Shown here one piece after another: positions 35,165-44,089 of a stretch of 64,000 bases of DNA; position 1 is the stretch's first letter, and the number at the start of each line of letters is the position of its first letter. The position numbers were made by a program, and so were the translations under genes. The notes beneath the pieces are model-generated. The model was not told the DNA's origin, made no database searches, and saw nothing but the letters and a program-made list of their open reading frames with translations. This DNA comes from Bacteroidota bacterium (lineage in GTDB: Bacteria > Bacteroidota > Bacteroidia > Flavobacteriales_D > Crocinitomicaceae), in contig VGMY01000002.1 in the NCBI GenBank assembly GCA_016866255.1, positions 146,084 to 210,083 of the forward strand. Direction: 5' to 3'.

Positions 35165-35608
35165 ATGTCAGCACGCGTTCATATAAAGGTAGGCAGTAAA
35201 GCCTCGAATCAAGTTGTTATCAAAGATGCTGCAATTGCTGAGGTTCATTTGGAATTGTTTGCCGATGCTGAAGGTAACGTATTTATTACGGATTTGGGTT
35301 CATCCCATGGTACAGCGGTGAATGGAGTGCCATTGAAAGGTTTTGTTCTGTTGAACTCGGGAGATGAAGTGGTTTTAGGGGGAAAGTTTCGATTCAATTG
35401 GGAAAAATATCGAGTTAAGAAAACGCATAACAGCGCGCCTACTCCGAATAAGCTCGAGCCTATTGATATCGATACACAGCCTCATTCCCAACAAAAAAAG
35501 AAAGCGCCCGTCGAGAAACCTGCCAAAATGGAGGTGACGAATCAATCTCTTTTGATCATTTTCGGAGTGGTTTTTTTGCTCTTGTTGCTCATGTACGCAA
35601 TTAATTGA
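35165..35608 (+). CDS. FHA-domain membrane protein
   Basis: 147 residues from ATG 35165. The N-terminal forkhead-associated fold reads ARVHIKVGSKASNQVVI, TDLGSSHGTAVNGVPL (the phosphothreonine-binding Ser-Ser-His-Gly-Thr loop and Asn) and LNSGDEVVLGG. A Lys/Gln-rich linker and one C-terminal membrane helix (LLIIFGVVFLLLLLMYAI) follow, so the FHA domain would face the cytoplasm as a tail-anchored protein. It should read Thr phosphorylation; no Ser/Thr kinase is in the window. Confidence 0.85.
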   Translation: MSARVHIKVGSKASNQVVIKDAAIAEVHLELFADAEGNVFITDLGSSHGTAVNGVPLKGFVLLNSGDEVVLGGKFRFNWEKYRVKKTHNSAPTPNKLEPIDIDTQPHSQQKKKAPVEKPAKMEVTNQSLLIIFGVVFLLLLLMYAIN

Positions 35609-35677
35609 CGTTTTTCATCTTCTTTTGAAAAAAAAATTGTAATATTGCACCCCTTAAAGTGATTAAATCGGAGTACC

Positions 35678-36040
35678 ATGGATGCAATTAGCCAAATTCA
35701 GAAAGAACTTCTCGCAGGAAACGACCTTCCAAGTTTTGGTGCAGGAGATACGGTCTCCGTAAGTTACAAAATCAAAGAAGGTAACAAAGAGCGCGTCCAG
35801 CAGTTTCAGGGGGTTGTGTTACAACGACGGGGAGCTGGAGCAACAGAAACGTTTACGGTTCGCAAAATGTCGGGAAACATTGGTGTTGAACGGATTTTTC
35901 CGTTAAACAGCCCTTTTATTGAATCCATCTCCGTGGTCAAACGAGGTGCTGTACGTCGTGCACGCATCTTCTATTTCCGTGAGCGCACGGGTAAATCCGC
36001 GCGTATCAGGGAGCGCAAAAATTTCAAAAAGGAGGCTTAA
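35678..36040 (+). CDS. rplS: 50S ribosomal protein L19
   Basis: 120 residues, complete. Family signatures: FGAGDTVSVSYKIKEGNKERVQQFQGVVL, here seen as successive short blocks, RRGAGATETFTVRKMSGNIGVER and SVVKRGAVRRARIFYFRER. L19 lies at the subunit interface. It stands apart from rpsP-rimM, unlike the common rpsP-rimM-trmD-rplS order. A weak -7-like TAATATTG is at 35640-35647. Confidence 0.97.
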   Translation: MDAISQIQKELLAGNDLPSFGAGDTVSVSYKIKEGNKERVQQFQGVVLQRRGAGATETFTVRKMSGNIGVERIFPLNSPFIESISVVKRGAVRRARIFYFRERTGKSARIRERKNFKKEA

Positions 36041-36044
36041 GCCG

Positions 36045-38072
36045 TCACTCACTAATCAACAGAAATTCCGTTCTTCGGTTTTTCGATCGATTCAATGCGT
36101 TCGTATTCGGAACTTTTGGTTTGCTTTCTCCGAAGCCTTTGGCACTTAGTCGGTTCGCATCAATCCCTTGGTCGATAAGGTAATTAATGGCTGTTTTTGC
36201 TCTGTTCTCAGATAAAATCAAGTTTTTTGAATCATCCCCTACATCGTCAGTATGTCCATGGATTGCGATGTTTAACGTAGGATTTTCCTTCAAATAATCT
36301 GCAAATCGCGTAAGTATTAATTGCGAACTTGATGGAAGTTCGTAAGAATCTATGCCAAAGAGTAAGTCCTCTATGTTATAGCTTTTTCCGGGTTTTAACG
36401 TTTGGACTGCAACGTCTACCTTCACGTTATTGGTGTTCAATTCCTCAGAGGTTAGGACTTTCGATGAAAACGCACTGCCCTCCTTTTTAAGGGTTACAGT
36501 AATGGGTTCGTCTTTTACAACCTCAACGGCAGCCGCATAATTTCCATCGTCCGGGCTCACGTCTATGGTGATTTTTTTACCTGCGACTCCGTAGGCAATT
36601 TCAATTTTACCATCTTTCACTGCCTCGTTTTTTTCATTTTTCAATTCTCCTTTGATAATGACAATTTCTTTGGGACGGGCCTGATCGTAAAGATCAAAGG
36701 CGTAAATATTCCAATTTCCGTTTTGATAGCTGGAGTAATAAGCAATTTTTCCTTGAGTGGAAACAAAGAGCCCTAGCTCATCTCCTTCGGTATTGATGGG
36801 GAATCCAATATTTTCCGGTGTTGTCCATCCTGTTGCGGTCTTACGAATGTAAAAAATATCCAGTCCACCGAGGCCGGGCCGAGATTCGTTGCATTCCGAT
36901 ACAAAATAGAGGGTTTGTCCGTCTTGGTGAAAGAATGGACTTTTGTCCTTTCCAGAGGTATTTACTTCGTTAAAGGGTTTTCCCGGGGTCCAAGTTCCAT
37001 CGTCTAACCTGAGGGTGAAATAAATATCATTATCCCGCGATCCTTTTCGGTTCGTTGTGTAAAAAAGGGTTTTTCCGTCGGCGGATAGTGAGGGTTGTGC
37101 TTCCCACCCGTCCTTCGTGTTGATATCAGGGCCCAGGTTAACCAAAGGAGACCACTGGTAGTCGTTTCCTCCTTTTCCGGTTCGTTTGAAGGATGTGGAG
37201 TATAAGTCGCAGTTTAGGTATTTCTGGTTATAGATATCCTCCTTTTTACAGGCTGAGATAATCATTTCTTTGTTGTCGGTGGATAATGTTGCAGTACCGT
37301 AATTGAAAAAAGTACCGTCGTTGAATGGCGCGGGAAGGGGATTTCCGTAAGAAAAGAGAGAGGAATTGACATCCGGGTGCTCTGCAACGGTGAATTCTTC
37401 AACAATGTTATCCGACATATCGCCTAAATTTTTTCGATTGACTTTCCGCGTAAAAAATAATAAATCGTTATCGGGAGAAATCATCGGAAAATATTCGTCG
37501 AGGTTAGAGCTAACATTTTCCACAAGTCTCGGCTCGAAAGGCACTGGATTATCTTTAAATTTTTGAACTTTATCGTATTCATCAACGAATGTTTTAACGG
37601 TTGCTTTTTTTTCTGAGTGGTCGTTTGCAATGCGCATTAAATCGTCCTCAGGAAAGGTAAGGAAATCCCTGAGGTAGGGTATCGCTTGTTCGATATCGCC
37701 CCTGCCCACCAAGATGGAGGCAATGAAATAGAGGTTGTCCGCGTGGAAGGTCTTACATTTCGCGTAGGAAGAAGAAAAAAACAGATAAGCTTGCGTTTCG
37801 AACTGCTGTGTTTCAACTGCTTTTTTAGGATCTCGTTTTAATTTTTGATAATGGATATAACTTTTTTCTGCGATTAGGAACGGCAATTCTGCATTGTTTT
37901 CGTAGGTTTGATACAAGGATTTAAATAAGGTCAGAGCCTTATTGATATCCGTTTCAAGCTTTAATTGCCGGAATGCTTTGATGGCCTTTTTTTCCGAGGT
38001 TGTGCACGGATCTTTTTGAGCAAGAAATTGGGTGCATAGTGCCAGTAACAGAAGTGTGAAGCATTTTGGCAT
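36045..38072 (-). CDS. Second PorE-like protein: TPR, PD40, OmpA
   Basis: 675 residues from ATG 38072, chosen because it gives a proper signal peptide (CFTLLLLALCTQFLAQ); the frame is open to 38111. TPR helices (about 20-180), five PD40 blades (for example DEYFPMISPDNDLLFFTRK, WEAQPSLSADGKTLFYTTN, YFVSECNESRPGLGGLDIFY), a small beta-domain, then OmpA with FGIDSYELPSSSQ, IHGHTDDVGDDSKN and NRSKNRRTEF. Same architecture as the protein at 14237-16237, so paralogues. It follows the threonine aldolase gene on the same strand by about 45 bases and converges with rplS. Confidence 0.85.
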   Translation of the reverse strand: MPKCFTLLLLALCTQFLAQKDPCTTSEKKAIKAFRQLKLETDINKALTLFKSLYQTYENNAELPFLIAEKSYIHYQKLKRDPKKAVETQQFETQAYLFFSSSYAKCKTFHADNLYFIASILVGRGDIEQAIPYLRDFLTFPEDDLMRIANDHSEKKATVKTFVDEYDKVQKFKDNPVPFEPRLVENVSSNLDEYFPMISPDNDLLFFTRKVNRKNLGDMSDNIVEEFTVAEHPDVNSSLFSYGNPLPAPFNDGTFFNYGTATLSTDNKEMIISACKKEDIYNQKYLNCDLYSTSFKRTGKGGNDYQWSPLVNLGPDINTKDGWEAQPSLSADGKTLFYTTNRKGSRDNDIYFTLRLDDGTWTPGKPFNEVNTSGKDKSPFFHQDGQTLYFVSECNESRPGLGGLDIFYIRKTATGWTTPENIGFPINTEGDELGLFVSTQGKIAYYSSYQNGNWNIYAFDLYDQARPKEIVIIKGELKNEKNEAVKDGKIEIAYGVAGKKITIDVSPDDGNYAAAVEVVKDEPITVTLKKEGSAFSSKVLTSEELNTNNVKVDVAVQTLKPGKSYNIEDLLFGIDSYELPSSSQLILTRFADYLKENPTLNIAIHGHTDDVGDDSKNLILSENRAKTAINYLIDQGIDANRLSAKGFGESKPKVPNTNALNRSKNRRTEFLLISE

Positions 38073-38117
38073 AGGCGACAAGCTTATCATCCCTTTAAGG
38101 CGAAAATTCATAAAAGG

Positions 38118-39149
38118 TTACAGTTTACCAATACTTTTGATGGCAAGAATTGCCTTTTCAAGCGCTTCATCATCGATGTTAAGGTGTGTAACGAAACGGA
38201 GCATTCCCGGGCCAAAAGCAATGCAAGCAATTCCGAGGTCCATCAACTGTTGTTGAACTAGGTCCCTTTGATCTTCCTTATGGAGAACGGCAACCACGAT
38301 ATTCGTCTCTACCGGAAAGATTTCCTGCACCCAGGATTGCATTACAAGGGTTTCACCGAGCAGTTTCGCCCTCCTGTGGTCTTCGTGCAGGCGACTTATA
38401 TTATTTTCCAATGCGTAAATGCCTGCTGCCGCTAATATTCCTGCCTGACGCATACCTCCGCCAAGGACTTTTCGAAATCTTCTTGCCTTTTCTATAAAAG
38501 ATTCGGTTCCGAGAAGGAGAGATCCTACCGGGGCGCCAAGGCCCTTGGAAAGACAAAGCGAAATGGAATCAAACATTTGTCCGTAGGTCTTGGTATTCAT
38601 GCCATTTACCGCCAAAGCATTGAAAATTCGAGCACCATCGAGGTGGAGGGGTAGCCCTTTGGTTGCACAAAATTTCTGAATATCACGGAGGTCTTCTATT
38701 TTGTAAACGGCCCCACCTCCTCGGTTAGCGGTGTCTTCTACCGAGACGAGTTGGGTCAGCGGCAGATGAACATCTTTCGGATTGTTTAAGCACGACTCCA
38801 ATTGGTTGGGTAGAATTCTTCCGAGATTTCCTTGAACCAATTTCATAGAGCATTGGCTGTTTCGGGCTATTCCGCCTCCTTCGTATTTATAGATGTGGCT
38901 TTCAGCATGGCAAATCACTTCTCCACCGGGGCTCGTGTGTGCCATTATCGCAATTTGATTCGTTTGGGTTCCAGAGGCACAAAAAAGAGCTGACTCTTTT
39001 CCAAAAAGGTCCGCTGCATAAGCCTCCAAAGCATTTACGGTCGGATCTTCTTGAAAAACATCGTCTCCCAAGGGAGCATCCATCATGGCTTTTAACATCG
39101 ATGGGGTAGGTAGGGTAACGGTGTCGCTGCGAAAGTCTGCGTTTTTCAT
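38118..39149 (-). CDS. ltaE: Low-specificity L-threonine aldolase
   Basis: 343 residues, PLP-dependent fold type I. ADFRSDTVTLPTPSM opens the protein; GDDVFQEDPTVNALE and the cofactor region LHLDGARIFNALA are typical; the Schiff-base Lys is in SLCLSKGLGAPVGS; LGGGMRQAGILAAAG follows. It splits threonine or allo-threonine to glycine and acetaldehyde. Confidence 0.93.
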   Translation of the reverse strand: MKNADFRSDTVTLPTPSMLKAMMDAPLGDDVFQEDPTVNALEAYAADLFGKESALFCASGTQTNQIAIMAHTSPGGEVICHAESHIYKYEGGGIARNSQCSMKLVQGNLGRILPNQLESCLNNPKDVHLPLTQLVSVEDTANRGGGAVYKIEDLRDIQKFCATKGLPLHLDGARIFNALAVNGMNTKTYGQMFDSISLCLSKGLGAPVGSLLLGTESFIEKARRFRKVLGGGMRQAGILAAAGIYALENNISRLHEDHRRAKLLGETLVMQSWVQEIFPVETNIVVAVLHKEDQRDLVQQQLMDLGIACIAFGPGMLRFVTHLNIDDEALEKAILAIKSIGKL

Positions 39150-39174
39150 TAGTTTTGTTTAGAGTGTAAAAGTA

Positions 39175-39939
39175 ATGGATTGGTTGATTCCTTTGGTGGC
39201 TTTTTTGGCATCTTTGCTCACCTTTTTTTCGGGATTTGGGCTCGGAACGCTATTGATGGCGGCAATGCTTTTTTATTTTCCTCCGGAATTGGCTATTGCG
39301 TTTACTGCTTTGGTTCATTTTGCCAACAGTTCTTTCAAGGTGCTTCTTAACCGCAACGTGGACTGGAAAATTGTCGGAGTTTTTGGTATTAGCGCTTTTG
39401 TTGCTGCCCTTTTCGGTTCATGGGTTTTGAATGCGATGAGTTCGATGAACGCAGAAGTTTATGATTTTTCTCAAACGTTCGATTTTCTACATCCGGTTAA
39501 ATTAACTTCTTGTGTAATTGGAATACTGCTGCTGGTTTTCGCGTACATGGAATGGAAGTTTAAGCAGGCCACTTTAACGGTTCCTTTATGGTTAGGCGGA
39601 TTGTTTTCCGGCTTTTTTGGAGGTTTGAGCGGTCATCAGGGTGCGCTTCGGAGTGCTTTTTTGGCGAATCGGATGAAGGAAGTTTCAGGCTGGGTGGCTA
39701 CCTCGGCCATGATTGCTTGGTTCACCGATTTGGGCCGTTTATCCATTTACGCTTTAGCAATGGACGGGACTTCGCTGGATTGGGGCTTGCTTGCTATCAC
39801 ATGCTTGGCGGCTCTTGTTGCCGTTTTAATCGGATCCTATGCCTTAAAAAAAGTCACCTTGAAATGGGTGCAAACCTATGTGGCCATTGGCCTATTCCTT
39901 TTAGGTTTTTCCATGCTTCTTGGAATGATTCAAGGTTAA
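39175..39939 (+). CDS. TSUP/TauE-family membrane transporter
   Basis: 254 residues, about eight membrane helices. Two repeats start with LLTFFSGFGLGTLLMAA and GGLFSGFFGGLSGHQGALRS, the duplicated Gly-rich signature of the sulfite exporter TauE/SafE family. Such proteins export sulfite, sulfonates or organic anions; the substrate is not deducible. It is divergent from the threonine aldolase gene across 25 bases. Confidence 0.85.
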   Translation: MDWLIPLVAFLASLLTFFSGFGLGTLLMAAMLFYFPPELAIAFTALVHFANSSFKVLLNRNVDWKIVGVFGISAFVAALFGSWVLNAMSSMNAEVYDFSQTFDFLHPVKLTSCVIGILLLVFAYMEWKFKQATLTVPLWLGGLFSGFFGGLSGHQGALRSAFLANRMKEVSGWVATSAMIAWFTDLGRLSIYALAMDGTSLDWGLLAITCLAALVAVLIGSYALKKVTLKWVQTYVAIGLFLLGFSMLLGMIQG

Positions 39940-39943
39940 GACC

Positions 39944-39966
39944 TTAACTTCGGTTTAACTTTTTTG
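39944..39966 (+). terminator. Possible terminator after the TSUP gene
   Basis: TTAAC-TTCG-GTT(T)AA, a short UUCG-capped hairpin with one bulge, followed by CTTTTTTGG. It begins four bases after the transporter stop and overlaps the end of the convergent small gene. Confidence 0.45.
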
Positions 39967-40180
39967 GCTGATTCTGGGCTAAATCATGGTGCATTGTTGT
40001 AATGGAAACCACAAATCTCCCCATGTGTTTAGTCATTCCGAATACTACTTTTTCTTTGTCGCTTGCTATGAATTTCGGGTTAAATTTCATCCTATCTGGG
40101 TGCATTAATTGAATCCAACGATAAAAGATGGAGGCTATTGCCTCTTGGTGCAGTGGATCGCTCATTCTTTCATGGCTCAT
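39944..40180 (-). CDS. Small hypothetical protein downstream of the MORN/YwqK gene
   Basis: 78 residues, not recognised. Its ATG overlaps the upstream stop (ATGA), the usual coupling in this genome, which is the main support. The sequence (IASIFYRWIQLMHPDRMKFNP, KVVFGMTKHMGRFVV) is basic and Met-rich, with no signal peptide or membrane helix. Confidence 0.45.
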   Translation of the reverse strand: MSHERMSDPLHQEAIASIFYRWIQLMHPDRMKFNPKFIASDKEKVVFGMTKHMGRFVVSITTMHHDLAQNQPKKLNRS

Positions 40181-41202
40181 TCTTTTTCTTTTTTCCGGCG
40201 TTCCTTTTTGCGTTTCTTCTGCCGTTTTTTTTCTTCTTTTTTTCCGATGTTTTCAGGATTGTCATCCTCGTTTTCCAAGGCTGTTTCCGTTTTGGTCTTG
40301 TTGATGTCAAAAAGTACTTTTTTATCCCCGAACTCATCGATTTCCATCTCGTATTGTCTCACCCCTTTCTTATCGTAGATCGTTTGGTGAATCAGTTTTC
40401 CTTTTTCGTTGTTTACGAGGTGTTCGCCAATTGCGATACCTTTGTCAAAACTTCCTTGCACAAGGATAATACCGTTGTCAGAAAGGCTTTTAAACTCGCC
40501 GTTTTTTTGCCCCATCAACCAATTTTGTATGCCAATCTCTTTACCGTTGTCTGCGAAATATACCCATTTGCCGTTGTTCTTTCCTTTTTTATACGACAAT
40601 ATGGATTCGACCTTTCCTTCGGTAGAATACGTAATATGCATTCCGTCTATTAAGCCCTTTACATAATGGGACACCTTCGCAAGTTTTCCATTGGGATAAT
40701 ATTCTCGCTGCTCACCATCCGGTACAGCTTCATGATAATTCAAGTAGCGTAAGGTGTCGCCATAACGCGAAAAATTGCAAACTCGACCGTGTAATTTTCC
40801 ATTAAGGTAATTTTCCTCTGCCCGCAACTGACCTGTAGAATCATAAAATACTTTTTGTGGCCCATTTTGTATCCCGAGAATGTAGCTTTGAGTGGATTGG
40901 AGGCATCCCGAACCGAAGTACGAATTGTCAATGCCGTTGCGTTTGCCATCGATGCAGGTTAATTCTTCCAAAACATAGCCATTTCGGTTGTAGGTTTGAC
41001 AGGTCCCGTTGAAGGGCGTGAAACCGTCTTTTTCGAGCACATAAGTGTTGATTTCTTTATCGTACAGGATTTTATCGGAACAATTAAGGTAAGCCCGCGG
41101 TTCCGCTTTTTTGCGAACGTTGCCACAAGGGCTTTTTTCTTGAGCGATTGGTGAAATTACCAGCAGACTTATGAGTGAGGAAACGAGAAAAAAACGGTTC
41201 AT
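40177..41202 (-). CDS. MORN/YwqK-repeat exported protein with Lys/Glu tail
   Basis: 341 residues: signal peptide ending in ISPIAQ, then repeats of MORN/YwqK type (for example YYPNGKLAKVSHYVKG and YSTEGKVESILSYKKGKNNG), each pairing a Gly-Lys turn with an aromatic strand. The C-terminal about 25 residues are almost only Lys, Arg and Glu. Relatives are often labelled toxin-antitoxin YwqK antitoxin; that name is not supported here, since no toxin partner is visible and the protein is exported. It overlaps the thioesterase stop by four bases. Confidence 0.72.
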   Translation of the reverse strand: MNRFFLVSSLISLLVISPIAQEKSPCGNVRKKAEPRAYLNCSDKILYDKEINTYVLEKDGFTPFNGTCQTYNRNGYVLEELTCIDGKRNGIDNSYFGSGCLQSTQSYILGIQNGPQKVFYDSTGQLRAEENYLNGKLHGRVCNFSRYGDTLRYLNYHEAVPDGEQREYYPNGKLAKVSHYVKGLIDGMHITYSTEGKVESILSYKKGKNNGKWVYFADNGKEIGIQNWLMGQKNGEFKSLSDNGIILVQGSFDKGIAIGEHLVNNEKGKLIHQTIYDKKGVRQYEMEIDEFGDKKVLFDINKTKTETALENEDDNPENIGKKEEKKRQKKRKKERRKKEKE

Positions 41203-41591
41203 TTCAAATCTTCTAATGTCCGTTTGAATTTTTCAGGTAACGTTATGCTCGCTTTGCGCAAGTGATCAAAACAAACTAGTTTACTTTTTCCCATACAGTG
41301 GATTTTATCGTTCACAGAAAGCTGGTATTCGAGGGAAAAACTTTTGTTGCCTATTTTGGTTACATGGAGGGAAATTTTTGCTCGATCATTCAGGAGAAGA
41401 GGTTTTAAATACTGAGCATAATTTTCAACCAACATGATCCCTGTTCGGTTCCAGTCCCAATCGTCTCCGAGCAGTTGTGAAAAATAATAAAGCCGAGCGG
41501 ATTCAAAATACTGGAAGTAGGCAGCATTGTGGACATGCCCAAAAGCGTCAATATCGCTGAATCGAATATCTACCGGGTGAGGACTAATCAT
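41199..41591 (-). CDS. Acyl-CoA thioesterase (hotdog, YbgC-like)
   Basis: 130 residues with the 4-hydroxybenzoyl-CoA thioesterase signature: VDIRFSDIDAFGHVHNAAYFQYFESAR, read here as RFSDIDAFGHVHN (about 9-21) with catalytic Asp, then YFQYFESAR. It hydrolyses acyl-CoA thioesters; substrate unknown. It overlaps the stop of the dehydratase gene upstream and the start of the MORN gene. Confidence 0.88.
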   Translation of the reverse strand: MISPHPVDIRFSDIDAFGHVHNAAYFQYFESARLYYFSQLLGDDWDWNRTGIMLVENYAQYLKPLLLNDRAKISLHVTKIGNKSFSLEYQLSVNDKIHCMGKSKLVCFDHLRKASITLPEKFKRTLEDLK

Positions 41592-43458
41592 GGTTGAGGT
41601 TTTTGATGTAGGAATTGGTACTTACGAACTCAGGAACCAATCTTTTCATAATGGCAACTTTTTGGGAAAGGGATTGACGGGAATCGAGCAATGCCTCCAA
41701 ATCTTTCATGAATGCCAAATCATTTTCACGCGTTTTAGCAATCAAAATTTTGGGATGGTGGGTACTTAGCGAAGTTTCTTCGTCAGCTAACAGTTCCTCG
41801 TAAAGCTTTTCGCCAGGTCGAAGTCCCGTCATCTTAATGGAAATGTCCTGATTGGGCTCCAACCCGTGCAGTCGAATCATTTTCTCTGCCAAATCAAGAA
41901 TTTTCACCGAATTGCCCATGTCAAAAATAAAAATCTCACCGCCCGCCCCCATTACAAAAGCCTCCAGAACCAACTGACACGCCTCAGGGATGGTCATAAA
42001 ATAACGAGTTACGTGTGGATCAGTTACCGTCACAGGGCCTCCTGCGTCAATTTGTTTTTGGAAAAGAGGAATCACCGATCCATTGGATCCTAACACATTT
42101 CCAAACCGGGTAGTAATGAAGGATGTGGTGCTGTTAGTTCCCTTGGTTTGAACATACATTTCGGCAATTCGCTTACTTGCGCCCATAATATTGGTGGGAT
42201 TTACCGCTTTATCGGTAGAAATGAAAACAAATTTCTCAACTCCATAGGTCAATGCAAGATCCACTAAATTTTTTGTGCCTTCCACATTGGTGGCTATGGC
42301 TTGTTGGGGATTTTCTTCCATTAACGGCACGTGTTTGTAGGCAGCTGCATGAAAAAGCACATTTGGGCTTTCGGCAGCAAACAATTCCTTTAAAAAATCC
42401 TTATCCTTGATGTCCCCGATTAAGAACTTTACAGGGTTTTTGATTCCCAAACTAACAAGTTCTTGCTGCAGGTTATACAAAGGCGATTCGGCTTGATCTA
42501 CTAAAATTAGTTTCCCTTCAAAGTGTTTTAAGATTTCCAGCGTAATGCCACTTCCAATAGACCCTGCCGCCCCAGTGATCAAAACAGTTTTTTCGATTAG
42601 CGACCGATGCAGCGCAACTTGGTTTAATTGTATTTCTTCGCGACCGAGGAGTTCATCAATGTTGATTTTTCGAATTTTCTTCATGGTTAATGTGCCGTTT
42701 ACCCATGTTACAGGGTCCTGAACCCGCTGAATTTTTATCGAATGGGCCAAACAAAAATCAACCATTGTATTTAAACGAGTGTTGGATGGATTACGGATGG
42801 CAATGATCACTGCCGAAAGATTGTGTTCTCTCGTCAGCCGTTGAATCTCAGTGGAGGAATAAACGGTTAGACCGTCAATCCGGTTTCCAGAAAGCTTGGG
42901 GTTATCATCCAGAAATCCGAAAATCTTCTGGGGATTCCGTTGATCGTTTTCAATGGTTTTTTTTGCGATAAGTCCCATGGAACCTGCGCCATAAATTAAA
43001 ATCTTTTGGGCAGGCTCAGGGTTTTTGATAGACTCAAGGTACCAAAGTTTCAAGGTAAATCGGCTACCCGTTAAAAGCATCAAACTGATAATAAACTCCA
43101 TCAGAAGAATGGAACTTGGGAAAAGATAGGTAGTTTGAAAAAACCCTGCGCGAACAGCGCTTATTATAATAAATATAAACGTGCAAGTCATGGAGGCCGA
43201 AAACAGCCGTTTTAAGTCTTCAGTGGCCGTAAATCTAACTAAGCCACGGTGTATTTTAAAAAAGTAAAATACCGTTAGTTTTATGGAGATATATGCTGTA
43301 AATTCTTTCCAATTATCGAGCCATTCGTTTTGCATCGCTTTTAAATTGGTATTCATGTCGAAACGAATAAAATAAGCTAATCCCAGCGCGAAAATGCTCA
43401 TCAACAGATCAATTAAAACGATAATCCAACGCGGAGTGGCAGATTTTAGCTTAAGCAT
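41584..43458 (-). CDS. CapD/FlaA1-like UDP-sugar 4,6-dehydratase with membrane domain
   Basis: 624 residues from ATG 43458; a -7 box three bases upstream excludes the longer frame to 43527. Four membrane helices (about 10-130) come first, then a CoA-binding-like Rossmann domain (KILIYGAGSMGLIAKK) and an extended SDR domain with VLITGAAGSIGSG, the HAAAYKHVPLMEENP motif and VSTDKAVNPTNIMGASKR (Lys-based active site of this family), ending in GLRPGEKLYEELL. Such enzymes make 4-keto-6-deoxy UDP-HexNAc for capsule or glycan synthesis. It lies 40 kb from the polysaccharide cluster at 1-5791 but may serve it. Confidence 0.9.
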   Translation of the reverse strand: MLKLKSATPRWIIVLIDLLMSIFALGLAYFIRFDMNTNLKAMQNEWLDNWKEFTAYISIKLTVFYFFKIHRGLVRFTATEDLKRLFSASMTCTFIFIIISAVRAGFFQTTYLFPSSILLMEFIISLMLLTGSRFTLKLWYLESIKNPEPAQKILIYGAGSMGLIAKKTIENDQRNPQKIFGFLDDNPKLSGNRIDGLTVYSSTEIQRLTREHNLSAVIIAIRNPSNTRLNTMVDFCLAHSIKIQRVQDPVTWVNGTLTMKKIRKINIDELLGREEIQLNQVALHRSLIEKTVLITGAAGSIGSGITLEILKHFEGKLILVDQAESPLYNLQQELVSLGIKNPVKFLIGDIKDKDFLKELFAAESPNVLFHAAAYKHVPLMEENPQQAIATNVEGTKNLVDLALTYGVEKFVFISTDKAVNPTNIMGASKRIAEMYVQTKGTNSTTSFITTRFGNVLGSNGSVIPLFQKQIDAGGPVTVTDPHVTRYFMTIPEACQLVLEAFVMGAGGEIFIFDMGNSVKILDLAEKMIRLHGLEPNQDISIKMTGLRPGEKLYEELLADEETSLSTHHPKILIAKTRENDLAFMKDLEALLDSRQSLSQKVAIMKRLVPEFVSTNSYIKNLNHD

Positions 43459-43461
43459 GCT

Positions 43462-43469
43462 CAAATTTA
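43462..43469 (-). promoter_or_regulatory. Probable -7 box for the CapD-like gene
   Basis: TAAATTTG on the minus strand, three bases before ATG 43458, implying a nearly leaderless message and fixing the start. Confidence 0.55.
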
Positions 43470-43509
43470 CGGAAAATGTTGACCGAAATGGGGTGGTCAA
43501 TTTTTGAAC

Positions 43510-43537
43510 AAAAAAAACGCCTTCCAATAGGAAAGCG
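43510..43537 (-). terminator. Intrinsic terminator after the secreted protein at 43560
   Basis: On the minus strand CGCTTTCC-TATT-GGAAGGCG (one G-T pair) is followed by eight T. It begins 22 bases after the stop at 43560 and sits just upstream of the CapD-like promoter. Confidence 0.85.
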
Positions 43538-43559
43538 CGTTGTTAACAATGGGGTTGGG

Positions 43560-43994
43560 TTAATTCAAACGAACAATGTTCATTTTTAGGTCTGTCAACA
43601 CTTCTTTGTAATATCCGTCTTTCATCGAGTGGAAAACGGACAAGGCTGGATTGGTATCTCCATAACAACTTCCTTGTTTCGACTCGCTGGCGCCTAGGTT
43701 AAAGGTAAACGTATACTCATCGTTTTCACAGGTGTAGCATTTGTCGTTGTAATACGAGTCTTGACGCATCTTAAGGGTTGCAGGTACGTTGTTGTTGTTG
43801 GTTAATGTCAAAATGTTGTAGGTCATTTTTTCGTCTCGGTCCAGATTCTGGCATTCGGTCAATTGAGAGCTAACGATTATGCCATTTTCGCTGTAAACAA
43901 TTTGCGGTTGACCGATCGGGGTTGCAATCATTTTTTGAGCAAATCCGTTTACCGAAAGAAAAATGATTAGGAACAAAGAATGGATTATTTTCAT
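43560..43994 (-). CDS. Small secreted protein of unknown function
   Basis: 144 residues from ATG 43994 with a signal peptide (SLFLIIFLSVNGFAQ). The mature part is beta-rich and has four Cys (SQLTECQN, CYTC, GSCYGD) that could form disulfides. No family recognised. It is a single-gene unit with its own terminator. Confidence 0.65.
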   Translation of the reverse strand: MKIIHSLFLIIFLSVNGFAQKMIATPIGQPQIVYSENGIIVSSQLTECQNLDRDEKMTYNILTLTNNNNVPATLKMRQDSYYNDKCYTCENDEYTFTFNLGASESKQGSCYGDTNPALSVFHSMKDGYYKEVLTDLKMNIVRLN

Positions 43995-44089
43995 AAGAGT
44001 TCTATCAAATATGTGGTTAAGACGATGTTTAAAAGTCAATTGTTGCTTTTAACGCTTAAATTTATGGATTATTTTTCAGAATAGGTAAC

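Noticed and set aside
40177..41202. YwqK antitoxin
   Set aside because: The protein is exported and no toxin gene is adjacent; the name comes from repeat similarity only.
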